A DNA stretch of 40,802 nucleotides from a virus, in the IMG/VR virus record IMGVR_UViG_3300044568_001728, positions 1-40,802 of that record; one strand, given 5' to 3'. Below the pieces are notes generated by a model. It did not search any database and was not told the DNA's origin. It saw only the letters and a list, made by a program, of their open reading frames with translations. Shown piece after piece: positions 21,138 to 29,465 of this stretch (positions within the stretch are counted from its first letter, which is position 1; the number at the start of each line of letters is the position of its first letter). A program made the translations under genes and the position numbers.

Positions 21138-22688
21138 ATGGGATCATTTCAAATCACCTATGACGACTTTTCAGGTGGTCAGTACATGGGTAATAAATCA
21201 ACGAACTTGCCTAAGAACACTTGGCATGGCGAAAACGTATTACCGACACCTGCTGGTCAAATTATTCCTTCAGGAAATGCAACTGCAGCAAACTGGGCTG
21301 TCACAGGAACGCCTGATACGGGGACTATTTTTGACCATTGGGTTATTGGTGGCGACTCGTATGTATTTATAAACACCATTAAAACTGGAACTAGCACATC
21401 TCGATTTTTGAAATTTGCAAGCGTAAACGATGGTGGCGCATTCCCGATCACACCAACGGCCGTAACTTTGACAGGTTTTCTTGGTGGCAATGTTGCTTAC
21501 TACCCAGCAACTTCATTATTTTATTACATCAGTACCGCAGGAAATATTTATTCAGTAACAACTGCAGGTACTGTTTCGGCTTCACCAATATCAACTGCTT
21601 TAGCGGGTCTTAGTTTAACAAACATTACTTCGTACGGCTACCGATTATTAGCCTGGGGCGGTACAAATGCTACGGCAAAGAAACGCCTTTATTATTCCGA
21701 CACAAGTTTAGCAACTTGGTCACCAACTAATTCTTACGAATTTAGCGGAACCATTCTTCAAGTAATACCTCGAACAAACGACCTGCTTGTTGTTTGCGAC
21801 ACCGGGGTCTTCAGCCTTGTGGGTGTACTGGGATCATCAATTACAAACCAACTGATTGTGCCTCAAGAAAACATTACCGAAGGCATGAAAGACGCAACCA
21901 TTGTTGGTCGCAATATGTATTTCTTAGACCAACTCGCTAACGGCTCACTTGATGGTCGCGTGTACCGTTTAACTGGATCGACCGTCCAGCCAACGGACAT
22001 TATTCCTACTGCCGATATCGTCGCTCAAACTGGTCTTGAACAAGCTCGTATTTTGGCAATCAATGATGGTCGTCTTGTAATTATGATGCGTACAGGAATT
22101 TGTTATGTTGAAACTTCCAAAGGTCAATGGTCGCGTCTTACTGCAACTACGGCAACACTTTCATCAACTGCCTCTAAACAACAACAAATTGGTCGAGCTG
22201 GGCCAAACTCACTTAACGAATTTTTGATGATTGCCTCGTTTGACATTTCAACAAAATCAATTGTTTTGAATCGCTATATACACAATGCAATTGTTCCCGA
22301 ACCTACTTTAGGGTTAATAAATATTTCAGGTTGGGGTAGTGGGGGCACTTTTCCAACTGGGACAGTAACTCTTTCTGAATATTTTCATTCAAAACCTTTT
22401 ACGGTTAAAGAAATGTTTATTGAATACAGCCCAGTTGTTGATAGTGGTGTAGTCCCAGTTGTGCAACCACAAATTCAACCAACAGGAAATGTTGACGTTT
22501 TATCTCAGAATATTGGAAGCATTTTGTCTAGTACCGGGTCAAATATCAGCCAACAAAATGTTGCTTTCGGAACATATGTTATGGAAAGATTCCGAACCAA
22601 TAATGCTGACAAAGGTTTTGGCGTTAAACCAAAAATTACATTTAGTGCCGCCACTATTAAGCGTGTGATCCTGAACTGTGAAGACTGA
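21138..22688 (+). CDS. beta-rich short-tail protein
   Basis: 516 residues, starts GSFQITYDDFSGGQYMG and consists almost entirely of beta strands with repeated short blades (about residues 95-330), suggesting a beta-propeller hub like those of podovirus tail tubes (P22 gp10-type). It follows the adaptor and precedes the collar-type fibre. The DNA is clearly more AT-rich than the head genes, suggesting exchange of the tail tip module. Function is inferred from fold reading and position. Confidence 0.65.
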   Translation: MGSFQITYDDFSGGQYMGNKSTNLPKNTWHGENVLPTPAGQIIPSGNATAANWAVTGTPDTGTIFDHWVIGGDSYVFINTIKTGTSTSRFLKFASVNDGGAFPITPTAVTLTGFLGGNVAYYPATSLFYYISTAGNIYSVTTAGTVSASPISTALAGLSLTNITSYGYRLLAWGGTNATAKKRLYYSDTSLATWSPTNSYEFSGTILQVIPRTNDLLVVCDTGVFSLVGVLGSSITNQLIVPQENITEGMKDATIVGRNMYFLDQLANGSLDGRVYRLTGSTVQPTDIIPTADIVAQTGLEQARILAINDGRLVIMMRTGICYVETSKGQWSRLTATTATLSSTASKQQQIGRAGPNSLNEFLMIASFDISTKSIVLNRYIHNAIVPEPTLGLINISGWGSGGTFPTGTVTLSEYFHSKPFTVKEMFIEYSPVVDSGVVPVVQPQIQPTGNVDVLSQNIGSILSSTGSNISQQNVAFGTYVMERFRTNNADKGFGVKPKITFSAATIKRVILNCED

Positions 22689-23521
22689 TGCCGTTCCAGT
22701 ACACATTTCGTGCCGATGACATTACGACCTGGGACGCAACAACACGCGACCTAGTTGAAAACCGTGACCGAGAACTTGAACTGAGTCTTATTAATTTGAA
22801 CGGCGCAAACCCAATTGGTGCAATTACCATGTGGGCTGGTTCTATAGCAAGCATCCCGGCAAACTATATATGGTGCGATGGTAGTTCGTATTCGACTAGC
22901 ACTTACCCTGAGTTATTTGCTGCAATTAATTATTTTTATGGTGGCTCAGGCGCAAATTTTAATGTTCCTTATATAACAATTCCGCAAACAGCAATTTTTG
23001 ATTCGGGTCGAACAACCTCAACTACAGCAACTGGCCTTACTCAATCTACGGGTCACGTTCATACGTTGACATCCCCGCAGTCCAGCGGCCACACCCATAA
23101 CTTCAACCAAACAGGCAACACGTCGTCCAGCGGCCACAACCACAGCATTTCGGCCTCGACTGGTAACGGTGGCGTAGACCACTTTCACGGTGCAACAACT
23201 GGTGGAGCATCAAATAACACCCACGCCCACACATACTTCAAACCAAACGCAGGCGCAAACAACACAACAGGTTTAGGCAACCACGGACATACCCACGACC
23301 TTACAACTGGACTCGCTACCGCATTTTCTCACGCTCATAACGCCGCAGCAAACATATCAGAAACCAATGTTGACACCGCCCACGTTCACAACGGTTCAAC
23401 AATCGCAAACAGCAACGCAGACACAGCCCATACCCATAATGCCAACGCCACAACCGCAGACACCGCACACAAACACGACATTGTTAGCCACGGCGTAATA
23501 TTCATTATTCGATACCAGTAG
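22688..23521 (+). CDS. tail fibre with phage collar domain and HxH repeats
   Basis: 277 residues. Residues 40-100 match the phage tail collar domain (GAITMWAGSIASIPANYIWCDG, then YPELFAAINYFYGG). The remainder is Thr/Ser/Asn-rich with about ten HxH motifs (HVH, HTH, HNH, HFH, HAH, HGHTH, HKH), like the metal-binding histidines that thread through T4 gp12-type fibres. It ends in a strand HGVIFIIRYQ. It probably forms a trimeric, metal-stabilised receptor-binding fibre. The start overlaps the upstream stop. Confidence 0.8.
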   Translation: MPFQYTFRADDITTWDATTRDLVENRDRELELSLINLNGANPIGAITMWAGSIASIPANYIWCDGSSYSTSTYPELFAAINYFYGGSGANFNVPYITIPQTAIFDSGRTTSTTATGLTQSTGHVHTLTSPQSSGHTHNFNQTGNTSSSGHNHSISASTGNGGVDHFHGATTGGASNNTHAHTYFKPNAGANNTTGLGNHGHTHDLTTGLATAFSHAHNAAANISETNVDTAHVHNGSTIANSNADTAHTHNANATTADTAHKHDIVSHGVIFIIRYQ

Positions 23522-23527
23522 GTAAAC

Positions 23528-24235
23528 ATGGACGAACAAATGTTAAAAGGGATACCAAAATTCCTTATCAAAATAATTGGGTCAAACGATCATAAAGGTT
23601 TTTTCGCTTTTACCCAGTTTGCCAAACCAGCAACATTTTTACATGAAACAGACGAAGACAAACGCTGTGATTACAACGCCCCACGAATAGCTCGTGGCTT
23701 TCACCATTGGAACGCCGAAACAAACCTATGCTCCTGCGGGTCGTCGGACGAACCCAATCGACTAACTGGTGGGCATTGGACGTTTGACGAAATGACAGCA
23801 CTATTCCCCGCACTTGACGCTTACCCGGCGGGCATGATCGTTTACATGGAACTGGAATGGTCGCCCGAACGAGAAGCAATGGAAGCACAAAACTTTCATA
23901 AAAACAGAGCAACGAACTTAACCCGCACCCTTCAGGAGCAATTTCGGTTGTTAATTGAATGGGAGTATGCACACAAATATTTAGGCAATGACGAAGAAAT
24001 GGCTGTCTGCGCCACAGAAATTCTTGAAGTCCTAGATCTGCCACCTTCTATAAGACAATGGATTCTTGACAATGTTCCTAACGAAAAAGTCAACAGGTTC
24101 TTGGAAGGCAGAATAGATGCCCAGCAAAGAGCAGACATTGAAACAATCCCTAATTTGACAGACGAATTCAAAGAATGGATCGTAACTAAATTCAGACAAA
24201 CCAAATCTTTTGGTGAACACGGAGTCGAATTATAA
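23528..24235 (+). CDS. unknown protein, tandem paralogue A
   Basis: 235 residues. It shares with the next gene: RCDYN, A.GFH, C.CG..EPN.LTG.H, LF...DAYPAG, TRTLQEQFR.LIEWEYAHK, CATEILE.LD and NEKVNRFLEGR.DA. The two Cys plus conserved His could bind a metal. The C-terminal half is helical. No family was recognised. Its place between the tail fibre and an oxygenase suggests tail-linked or adsorption-linked roles, or a fibre chaperone. Confidence 0.65.
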   Translation: MDEQMLKGIPKFLIKIIGSNDHKGFFAFTQFAKPATFLHETDEDKRCDYNAPRIARGFHHWNAETNLCSCGSSDEPNRLTGGHWTFDEMTALFPALDAYPAGMIVYMELEWSPEREAMEAQNFHKNRATNLTRTLQEQFRLLIEWEYAHKYLGNDEEMAVCATEILEVLDLPPSIRQWILDNVPNEKVNRFLEGRIDAQQRADIETIPNLTDEFKEWIVTKFRQTKSFGEHGVEL

Positions 24236-24903
24236 TGTCAATTGGAAATCCATTTGGCGACCACGAGGGTTATCTAAAAACCATCAACAACACCGACAAT
24301 AAAGGTATGTTCATAACTGCAATATTTGACGACCCTAAAACTTTTATGAATGGATATGATTTCAAAAACCGTTGTGATTACAACTCCCGTAAAGCAGCTC
24401 ACGGTTTTCATAAATTTGCGAATGGCATTTGTAACTGCGGGCTTGCTGTTGAGCCAAACAACCTGACAGGCAACCATTTCTCACTAGAAGATATATCGGC
24501 CTTATTTAATGTGGTAGACGCTTACCCGGCGGGAGCAATTCTTTACATTGAATTAAACAACGAAGAAGATTTCTATCTGACCCAACGTGGAAACACCCTG
24601 ACACGCACACTTCAGGAACAATTCAGATTCCTAATCGAATGGGAGTACGCCCACAAACATCTTGACAACTCCGAGGAAATAGCTATTTGTGCTACGGAAA
24701 TATTAGAGATTTTAGATATGCCCGCCGACATCAAAGAATGGATTCTGAATTCCGTTCCCAACGAAAAAGTAAACAGATTTCTAGAAGGTAGAACGGATGC
24801 CCTTCAAAGAACACAAGAGGCAATCCCCGATCTGACAGAAGAATTTAAGGAATGGCTATTAAACCAATTCAAACAAGCTAAGAACTTTGGCGAACATGAG
24901 TAA
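24235..24903 (+). CDS. unknown protein, tandem paralogue B
   Basis: 222 residues, overlapping the end of paralogue A by one base (TAATG). It is a clear duplicate of A along its whole length, with best-kept blocks LTRTLQEQFR, NEKVNRFLEGR and LTEEFKEW. A has about 13 extra residues, partly before the TRTLQEQF block. Such a tandem pair implies a recent duplication and divergence, often selected in host-range modules. Confidence 0.65.
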   Translation: MSIGNPFGDHEGYLKTINNTDNKGMFITAIFDDPKTFMNGYDFKNRCDYNSRKAAHGFHKFANGICNCGLAVEPNNLTGNHFSLEDISALFNVVDAYPAGAILYIELNNEEDFYLTQRGNTLTRTLQEQFRFLIEWEYAHKHLDNSEEIAICATEILEILDMPADIKEWILNSVPNEKVNRFLEGRTDALQRTQEAIPDLTEEFKEWLLNQFKQAKNFGEHE

Positions 24904-25054
24904 AAAAACAGAAACAAAACAAAATCCTAAACAATCTTTAGAAACTCAAAAAGCCTTGGCTCTCAAGGGTTTGCCGTTAATTGTAAATACAACCGAAATA
25001 CATAAATTAAATATTGACTTTTATCAACCTGAGTATTGCTTTAATATAGGATAA
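24896..25054 (+). CDS. 52-residue Lys-rich protein
   Basis: ATG at 24896 overlaps the previous gene by eight bases. The sequence starts MSKKTETKQNPKQSLETQKA and continues to an IVNTTEIHKLNIDFYQPEY end. It is AT-rich like its neighbours. No family was recognised. It is the third member of the AT-rich block between fibre and oxygenase. Confidence 0.5.
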   Translation: MSKKTETKQNPKQSLETQKALALKGLPLIVNTTEIHKLNIDFYQPEYCFNIG

Positions 25055-25089
25055 ACCAATGAAACACCACAGATCGTTTGGAGAATACG

Positions 25090-25779
25090 ATGTCTGAAGT
25101 TAAATACCCTGCTGGAAAAACTGGTTTGATTGCAATTTACGATGACGTTCTGTCACCCAAAACTTGCCAAAACTTATTGGACATCATCAGTCCAAACTAC
25201 GAGTCGCTTTCGTACGACGGGCGCACAATGGGTGGCGTAAACCCAAGAACCAAATTCAGCCGTGACGCTGCCTTAAATATGCAATATTTTCAAGAACACG
25301 GCCACGAATGGTCAAGCACTCTGCAATCAATTGAACACGAAATAGCAGGACATCTCACAGGCTTAATTTCCCAATACCGTTCCGAATTTGAAGCACTATA
25401 TGACTGGGAACGAATTGAAGATTCAGGATTCCAAATCCAACGGTACGAAAAGAACATGGGCTATTACCGACCCCACGTTGACTCGCTGCCGGGAACAGAA
25501 GCAGGCAATCGTGTCCTGGCCTGCATCATTTACCTCAACACCGTAGAAAATGGGGGAAGCACCAGGTTCCCAATTCACGAAGTTCGGGTCAATCCCATCC
25601 AAGGTCGAATAGTGCTTTTCCCTGCTACATGGACACATTTGCACGAAGGTATGCCACCTATCAGCAACGATAAATGGATCATATCCACCTTTTTGAATAA
25701 CACAATGCCGTACAATCCATCTCACACGAAGTTTGAAGACGCATTTTCACACCCACATGAGGATGACCACACGCATTAG
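25090..25779 (+). CDS. 2OG-Fe(II) oxygenase, prolyl-4-hydroxylase-like
   Basis: 229 residues from the ATG with a GGAGAA site; an in-frame TTG 12 bases earlier overlaps that site. The iron triad is visible: H129-x-D131 in YYRPHVDSLPG and the distal His185 in WTHLHEGM, followed ten residues later by Lys195 (KWIISTF), the usual 2-oxoglutarate ligand. The strand RVLACIIYLNTVENGGSTRFP is typical of P4H-like enzymes. It would hydroxylate a protein side chain with O2 and 2-oxoglutarate. Nearby fibre proteins are plausible substrates, by location only. Confidence 0.85.
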   Translation: MSEVKYPAGKTGLIAIYDDVLSPKTCQNLLDIISPNYESLSYDGRTMGGVNPRTKFSRDAALNMQYFQEHGHEWSSTLQSIEHEIAGHLTGLISQYRSEFEALYDWERIEDSGFQIQRYEKNMGYYRPHVDSLPGTEAGNRVLACIIYLNTVENGGSTRFPIHEVRVNPIQGRIVLFPATWTHLHEGMPPISNDKWIISTFLNNTMPYNPSHTKFEDAFSHPHEDDHTH

Positions 25780-25787
25780 GAGAAACA

Positions 25788-26039
25788 ATGTCGAAGCCGA
25801 GCCTGCTGAATGAGATAGCGGTCATCAACAATGCTAGGTATGTCCCGGTGTGTGGATACCAAACACTCCTCAACAGCCTAGACAAACCTGACCAAGTTGA
25901 CCTAGAAACCGCCATGTCCGACCAAAGTATCCAATGTTCCGCAATTGAGCGAGCGTTGCGCCAACGAGGGAACAGCATCACAGCGACGACACTACGCCGT
26001 CACCGACGAGGGGACTGTTCTTGTGGCAGGACTAGCTGA
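25788..26039 (+). CDS. small helix-turn-helix-like protein
   Basis: 83 residues after a good AGGAGAAACA site. The C-terminal half reads DQSIQCSAIERALRQRGNSI then TATTLRRHRRGDCSCG, a recognition-helix pattern (AL...G..I....LRRHR.G.C.C) recalled from actinophage DNA-binding proteins, some annotated near terminase or phosphoesterase genes. It probably binds DNA. It overlaps the following gene by 17 bases. Confidence 0.6.
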   Translation: MSKPSLLNEIAVINNARYVPVCGYQTLLNSLDKPDQVDLETAMSDQSIQCSAIERALRQRGNSITATTLRRHRRGDCSCGRTS

Positions 26040-27168
26040 AGACATCAACCGACTAGGCGAAACCAAACGACTGTCGCTGGGTCGCATCGCAGACCTACTC
26101 GACCGCAACGGCATTGACCTAGACGAAGTTGGCAAGATTCAGCGCGTCTCGCTGTACCAGTCGCTCACCAAGAACGACGAAGGCGAAGCCGAACTACACG
26201 ACCTGACAGCGATCCAGTTCTCACCCAAATGGGCAGAAGGCCCCGAATGGCCAGTCATCCAGCCAGGCCCACCAGTCAAACTCCCAGCCCGCAAACCTGC
26301 CAAAACTGTCTCAGGGTGGCGTAATTGTGCCATCCTTCCCGATATGCAGATCGGCTACTACAGAGGCGTAGACGGGCAACTACAACCCACACACGACGAG
26401 CAGGCAATCAAGGTCGCATTAGACATCGTCAAAGATGCCAACCCAACACTCGTCGTCCTCGTCGGAGACAACCTAGACCTGCCCGAAATGTCCAAATACC
26501 GTCTGACCGCCCCATACCAGCAGACCACCCAAGCCACCATCGACCGTGCCACCCTGCTCGGCTTTGAACTTCGTGAAGCAGCACCCGACGCACGGATCGT
26601 ATGGCTCGCAGGCAACCACGAAGAACGACTCCCTCGGTACTTGATTGATAATGCCAGCGCAGCGTTTGGTCTTCGACGAGGCTCAACACCCGAATCATGG
26701 CCAGTCATGTCAGTACCGTTCCTATGCCGACTAGACGAATCCAACGTGGAGTATCTACCTGGATACCCTGCCAGCCACATTTGGATTACCGAGAACCTCA
26801 AAGTAATACACGGCGACAAGGTTGCTAGCGGTGGATCAACCGCACACAAGTACCTTGCCACCCAAAAAGTCAGCGTGATCTACGGACATATCCACCGTCG
26901 AGAATGGGCAGAGCGCACAAGAGACGACCACGACGGCCCATCCACGATCCTCGCAGCATCCCCTGGTTGCCTAGCTCGCATAGACGGCGCAGTCCCCAGC
27001 ACCAAAGGTGGCGTAGACCTAGACGGCAGACCCCTCATCCAGCACGAAGACTGGCAACAAGGACTAGCCATCATCCCGTTTGACCCTGAGACAAACAAGT
27101 TTTGTTACGAGCAGATCGCTATTCATAACGGATGGGCGATGTGGCGTGGTAAGAATTACGGGCAATGA
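26023..27168 (+). CDS. calcineurin-like metallophosphoesterase
   Basis: 381 residues from a GTG with GAGGGGAC upstream; longer starts overlap the previous gene by more. Motifs: AILPDMQIG (in place of D-x-H), GDNLDLPE (about 148), GNHEERLPRY (about 197), VIHGD and YGHIHRREW (about 287), the order of two-metal phosphoesterases. The N-terminal 90 residues are helical and may recognise DNA, in keeping with the HTH-like gene just upstream. Substrate unknown: possibly nucleic-acid ends or a nucleotide. Confidence 0.8.
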   Translation: MAGLAEDINRLGETKRLSLGRIADLLDRNGIDLDEVGKIQRVSLYQSLTKNDEGEAELHDLTAIQFSPKWAEGPEWPVIQPGPPVKLPARKPAKTVSGWRNCAILPDMQIGYYRGVDGQLQPTHDEQAIKVALDIVKDANPTLVVLVGDNLDLPEMSKYRLTAPYQQTTQATIDRATLLGFELREAAPDARIVWLAGNHEERLPRYLIDNASAAFGLRRGSTPESWPVMSVPFLCRLDESNVEYLPGYPASHIWITENLKVIHGDKVASGGSTAHKYLATQKVSVIYGHIHRREWAERTRDDHDGPSTILAASPGCLARIDGAVPSTKGGVDLDGRPLIQHEDWQQGLAIIPFDPETNKFCYEQIAIHNGWAMWRGKNYGQ

Positions 27169-27485
27169 AACCTGTACTCGTCATATGGAACGATGCCCAT
27201 GCCGGGACATCCCAATGGGAACGAATTGAAGACCTCGTAGACGACGAACCGTACCAAGTTAAATCGGTTGGTTTCTTGCTAGCACCGAAAGCTGGCAACA
27301 AGCGTGGTCACGTTTCGATCACCCAATCTTGGTCGGCAGATGGATGTGTAGACTCAGTTCTCCATATCCCTGCCAAGATGGTTGTCAGGGTCATTAACTT
27401 GGCCGAGGAAACCGATGAATATCTCAATAAAACTGGTACAAACAGCACTCCACTACCTGAAGCGCGCAACACCACGGGGTCGTGA
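27165..27485 (+). CDS. hypothetical protein
   Basis: 106 residues, start overlapping the phosphoesterase stop (ATGA). Starts MKPVLVIWNDAHAGTSQWER, then a beta-rich centre (VGFLLAPKAGNKRGHVSITQSW) and a short acidic helix. No family was recognised. Its compact beta layout and coupling suggest a small accessory of the phosphoesterase. Confidence 0.6.
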   Translation: MKPVLVIWNDAHAGTSQWERIEDLVDDEPYQVKSVGFLLAPKAGNKRGHVSITQSWSADGCVDSVLHIPAKMVVRVINLAEETDEYLNKTGTNSTPLPEARNTTGS

Positions 27486-27549
27486 CGAAGAAGACGAATT
27501 GACTGCTCTGATCTACGCGTTAGAGAAGCTACTCGACAAGAAAAAGTAG
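27415..27549 (+). CDS. possible 44-residue protein in an overlapping frame
   Basis: ATG at 27415 has a GAGGAAACC ribosome site and begins MNISIKLVQTALHYLKRATP, ending LIYALEKLLDKKK. It overlaps the preceding gene's end by 71 bases in another frame. The amphipathic, basic make-up and good site favour a real gene, but the overlap lowers confidence. Confidence 0.45.
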   Translation: MNISIKLVQTALHYLKRATPRGRDEEDELTALIYALEKLLDKKK

Positions 27550-27560
27550 TGGTGTATTCT
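27533..27560 (+). promoter_or_regulatory. possible promoter for leaderless secreted-protein gene
   Basis: TCGACA (27533-27538), 16 bases, TATTCT (27555-27560). The predicted transcript start falls at about 27567, which is the GTG start codon itself. That gene has no ribosome site, in keeping with leaderless translation common in actinobacteria. Confidence 0.35.
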
Positions 27561-27566
27561 GTATAG

Positions 27567-28649
27567 GTGAAACATCTGTCCCGCCTTGGAATCTTTGCTG
27601 TATGCCTCATGGCAATGACTCCTCACGCGTCCGCAGACGGACTCATAACTGTCACCGAACCCACCGATTTTTGGGTCGAATTTGAGACAACCACACAATT
27701 CCTGGCGCAGACCTACCAGTCAGGCGACCTACCTTCCGACCCACAACTGTGGCTCTACAACGAGATAGGCGAACTGCTTATCACCAACGATGATTACATC
27801 GGACTCCAATCCAAAATAGACTTAGAACTACAACCAGGTCGCTACCGTCTACGGGCTTCCACTTGCTGCTACGAACCTGACGTGTGGCGCGACGGCATCC
27901 AATGGAACATCCAATACGAGCTGTCTTACAATGGATCACAGCCAATCACAGTCCCGCCCGAAACGACCACCACCACTATTCAGGAGACGACGACTACGAC
28001 ATGGGAGCCAACTACAACATCCACGGAACCGACGACGACCTCTACTACTACTGTCCCAGTAACGACTGTCCCTGTCGAGGAAATTCCGACCACCGTGGAA
28101 ACGACAACTACCTCGTCTTCTACTACGACCACAACGACTATTGGAAGCACCACCGTTTTGGCTACAGTCCCCCCGACGACGACTCTGCCACCGACGACGA
28201 CTACCAGCACTACGACCACATCTTTGGCTCCTACAACGACGGCGACGACTTCCACCCCGCCTACCGAACCGCCTACAACGACTACCTCGCCACCAAACGA
28301 CAGCCCACCACCGCCTGACGCAAACCCTGAAGAACTGGTCGCCTACCTAGACACAGTCACCCCTGAAGACCTAGCGACCCTAGACACCGAAGAAATCAGC
28401 CAGCTCGTAGACGACATTGCTAACGCCGAACTGACTGACGAACAAGCCGAACAGATCGCCCTAGCTTTAACCGATGCCCCGGCTGAAGTCAAAGAAGCGT
28501 TCCAAGAAGCGATCAACGTCTTCGGCGGGCAATTTGATTCCTATGTACCAACAGGCTCGACCGTACCTGTCGGAACTCGTAGAACCCTTATAGCGGTCAC
28601 AACTGCCACCTTCGCAGCGTCCACCCCTATAAGCAGAAAGAAGCCGTAA
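27567..28649 (+). CDS. secreted Thr-stalk protein
   Basis: 360 residues, GTG start. Signal peptide (LGIFAVCLMAMTPHASADG, cleavage near 24), then a beta-sandwich like pre-peptidase C-terminal domains (residues 25-130: DPQLWLYNEIGELLITNDDY, ELQPGRYRLRASTCCYEP). Next comes a Thr/Pro stalk (about 133-250) and a helical domain with LTDEQAEQIALAL and AFQEAINVFGGQFDSYVPTG. It seems a host-type surface protein carried by the phage. Thr stalks like this are common in actinobacterial exported proteins. Confidence 0.7.
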   Translation: MKHLSRLGIFAVCLMAMTPHASADGLITVTEPTDFWVEFETTTQFLAQTYQSGDLPSDPQLWLYNEIGELLITNDDYIGLQSKIDLELQPGRYRLRASTCCYEPDVWRDGIQWNIQYELSYNGSQPITVPPETTTTTIQETTTTTWEPTTTSTEPTTTSTTTVPVTTVPVEEIPTTVETTTTSSSTTTTTTIGSTTVLATVPPTTTLPPTTTTSTTTTSLAPTTTATTSTPPTEPPTTTTSPPNDSPPPPDANPEELVAYLDTVTPEDLATLDTEEISQLVDDIANAELTDEQAEQIALALTDAPAEVKEAFQEAINVFGGQFDSYVPTGSTVPVGTRRTLIAVTTATFAASTPISRKKP

Positions 28650-28810
28650 TGAAAAAGCCAGTCAAAACAGTCATCGAATCAGCGATCATGTCAGGGTCAC
28701 TTGGCCTGGTTCTAATTACCCTGTCAGGCACAACCCGAACCCAGGCAACAGTCATCGCTGTCGTATCTGTCGCATTGTTCTTCGTGTCCTCAATGGCAGA
28801 CCGTGACTAG
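28649..28810 (+). CDS. small two-helix membrane protein, holin candidate
   Basis: 53 residues, overlapping the previous stop (TAATG). A basic start (MKKPVKTVIES) leads to two membrane helices (IMSGSLGLVLITLSG and ATVIAVVSVALFFVSSM) with a short polar turn (TTRTQ). Size and topology fit a class II-type holin, and the endolysin lies about 650 bp downstream. Several membrane proteins nearby compete for this role. Confidence 0.55.
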   Translation: MKKPVKTVIESAIMSGSLGLVLITLSGTTRTQATVIAVVSVALFFVSSMADRD

Positions 28811-28820
28811 ACTAGAACCC

Positions 28821-28976
28821 ATGACCAAGCCAGTAAAGACAGCATTAATAGCATCAGTAGTGCTAGCCTGCGCTTTACTATCCCAATGCTCAGACAGGTA
28901 CAGGTATCCTTGTGACAACCCAGCCAACATCGGAAAACCCGAATGCCCGCCCGCAACGGTCGTACCCGCCCCGTAA
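28821..28976 (+). CDS. 51-residue lipoprotein
   Basis: Starts MTKPVKTALIASVVLACALL and has a lipobox LSQC (Cys23), then a short Cys/Pro-rich body (YPCDNPANIGKPECPP). I recall very similar YPCQDPANW..PEC lipoproteins from aquatic phages. It is similar in its start to the holin candidate before it. An outer-leaflet lysis or spanin-like role is possible; actinobacterial hosts with diderm-like envelopes are not established. Confidence 0.6.
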   Translation: MTKPVKTALIASVVLACALLSQCSDRYRYPCDNPANIGKPECPPATVVPAP

Positions 28977-29229
28977 AAGGCGACTGGACGCAAACGAACT
29001 AGACGCTCGACTGCGTTTCTATGTCGGCATCGGACTCATCATTATCGTCGGCGCAATTGTACTGACGATGCTATGGGGACTTTTATTCGTCATACAGCCG
29101 CTCGACGCTCAATCGCCCAATGACAAAGCGATGCTTGACATCCTCGGCCCGATTTGCTACACATTGGTGGGAGCTGCCGTCGGCATCGTAGCCACACGGG
29201 GCAACCGCCAAGACCCACCATCCGAATAA
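28912..29229 (+). CDS. two-helix membrane protein, second holin candidate
   Basis: 105 residues with a GTG start 65 bases inside the lipoprotein gene, in another frame. A basic disordered N-terminus (RPQRSYPPRKRRLDANELDARL) is followed by two membrane helices (FYVGIGLIIIVGAIVLTMLWG and LGPICYTLVGAAVGIVATR). The start could be later, but no ATG or clear site is available. The design suits a holin or membrane-anchored antiholin. Confidence 0.55.
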   Translation: MTTQPTSENPNARPQRSYPPRKRRLDANELDARLRFYVGIGLIIIVGAIVLTMLWGLLFVIQPLDAQSPNDKAMLDILGPICYTLVGAAVGIVATRGNRQDPPSE

Positions 29230-29242
29230 CCAGGAGCCTGCC

Positions 29243-29452
29243 ATGCCCTTAGTACAAGCCAACATCATCTTCACCATAGACACAGACTTCGTGCCACCCG
29301 AAATACCGGGAATGGACACCCACGACGGCGATGTCGTTCCACCCATCTCAGGTGCTGAACAAGTCGTGTACGAAGTATTCAAGAAGATACAAGAAGTGTT
29401 GCCCGAAAAGGTACACGCCTTCATACACACATCTACCCTGCTAGATCGCTAG
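29243..29452 (+). CDS. hypothetical acidic protein
   Basis: 69 residues after a clear AGGAG site. Begins PLVQANIIFTIDTDFVPPEI, continues with an acidic Pro-rich part and a short helix (VVYEVFKKIQEVLPEKVHAF). No family was recognised. It precedes the endolysin by 13 bases. Confidence 0.6.
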   Translation: MPLVQANIIFTIDTDFVPPEIPGMDTHDGDVVPPISGAEQVVYEVFKKIQEVLPEKVHAFIHTSTLLDR

Positions 29453-29465
29453 TTCTTCTGCTAGC

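Noticed and set aside
25945-26022. Earlier TTG start for the metallophosphoesterase
   Set aside because: Would overlap the preceding gene by about 95 bases; the GTG at 26023 has a GAGGGG site at a usable distance.
27960-28310. Dense short DNA repeats, possible CRISPR-like array
   Set aside because: They are ACN-rich codons of a Thr/Pro stalk, without constant repeats and unique spacers.
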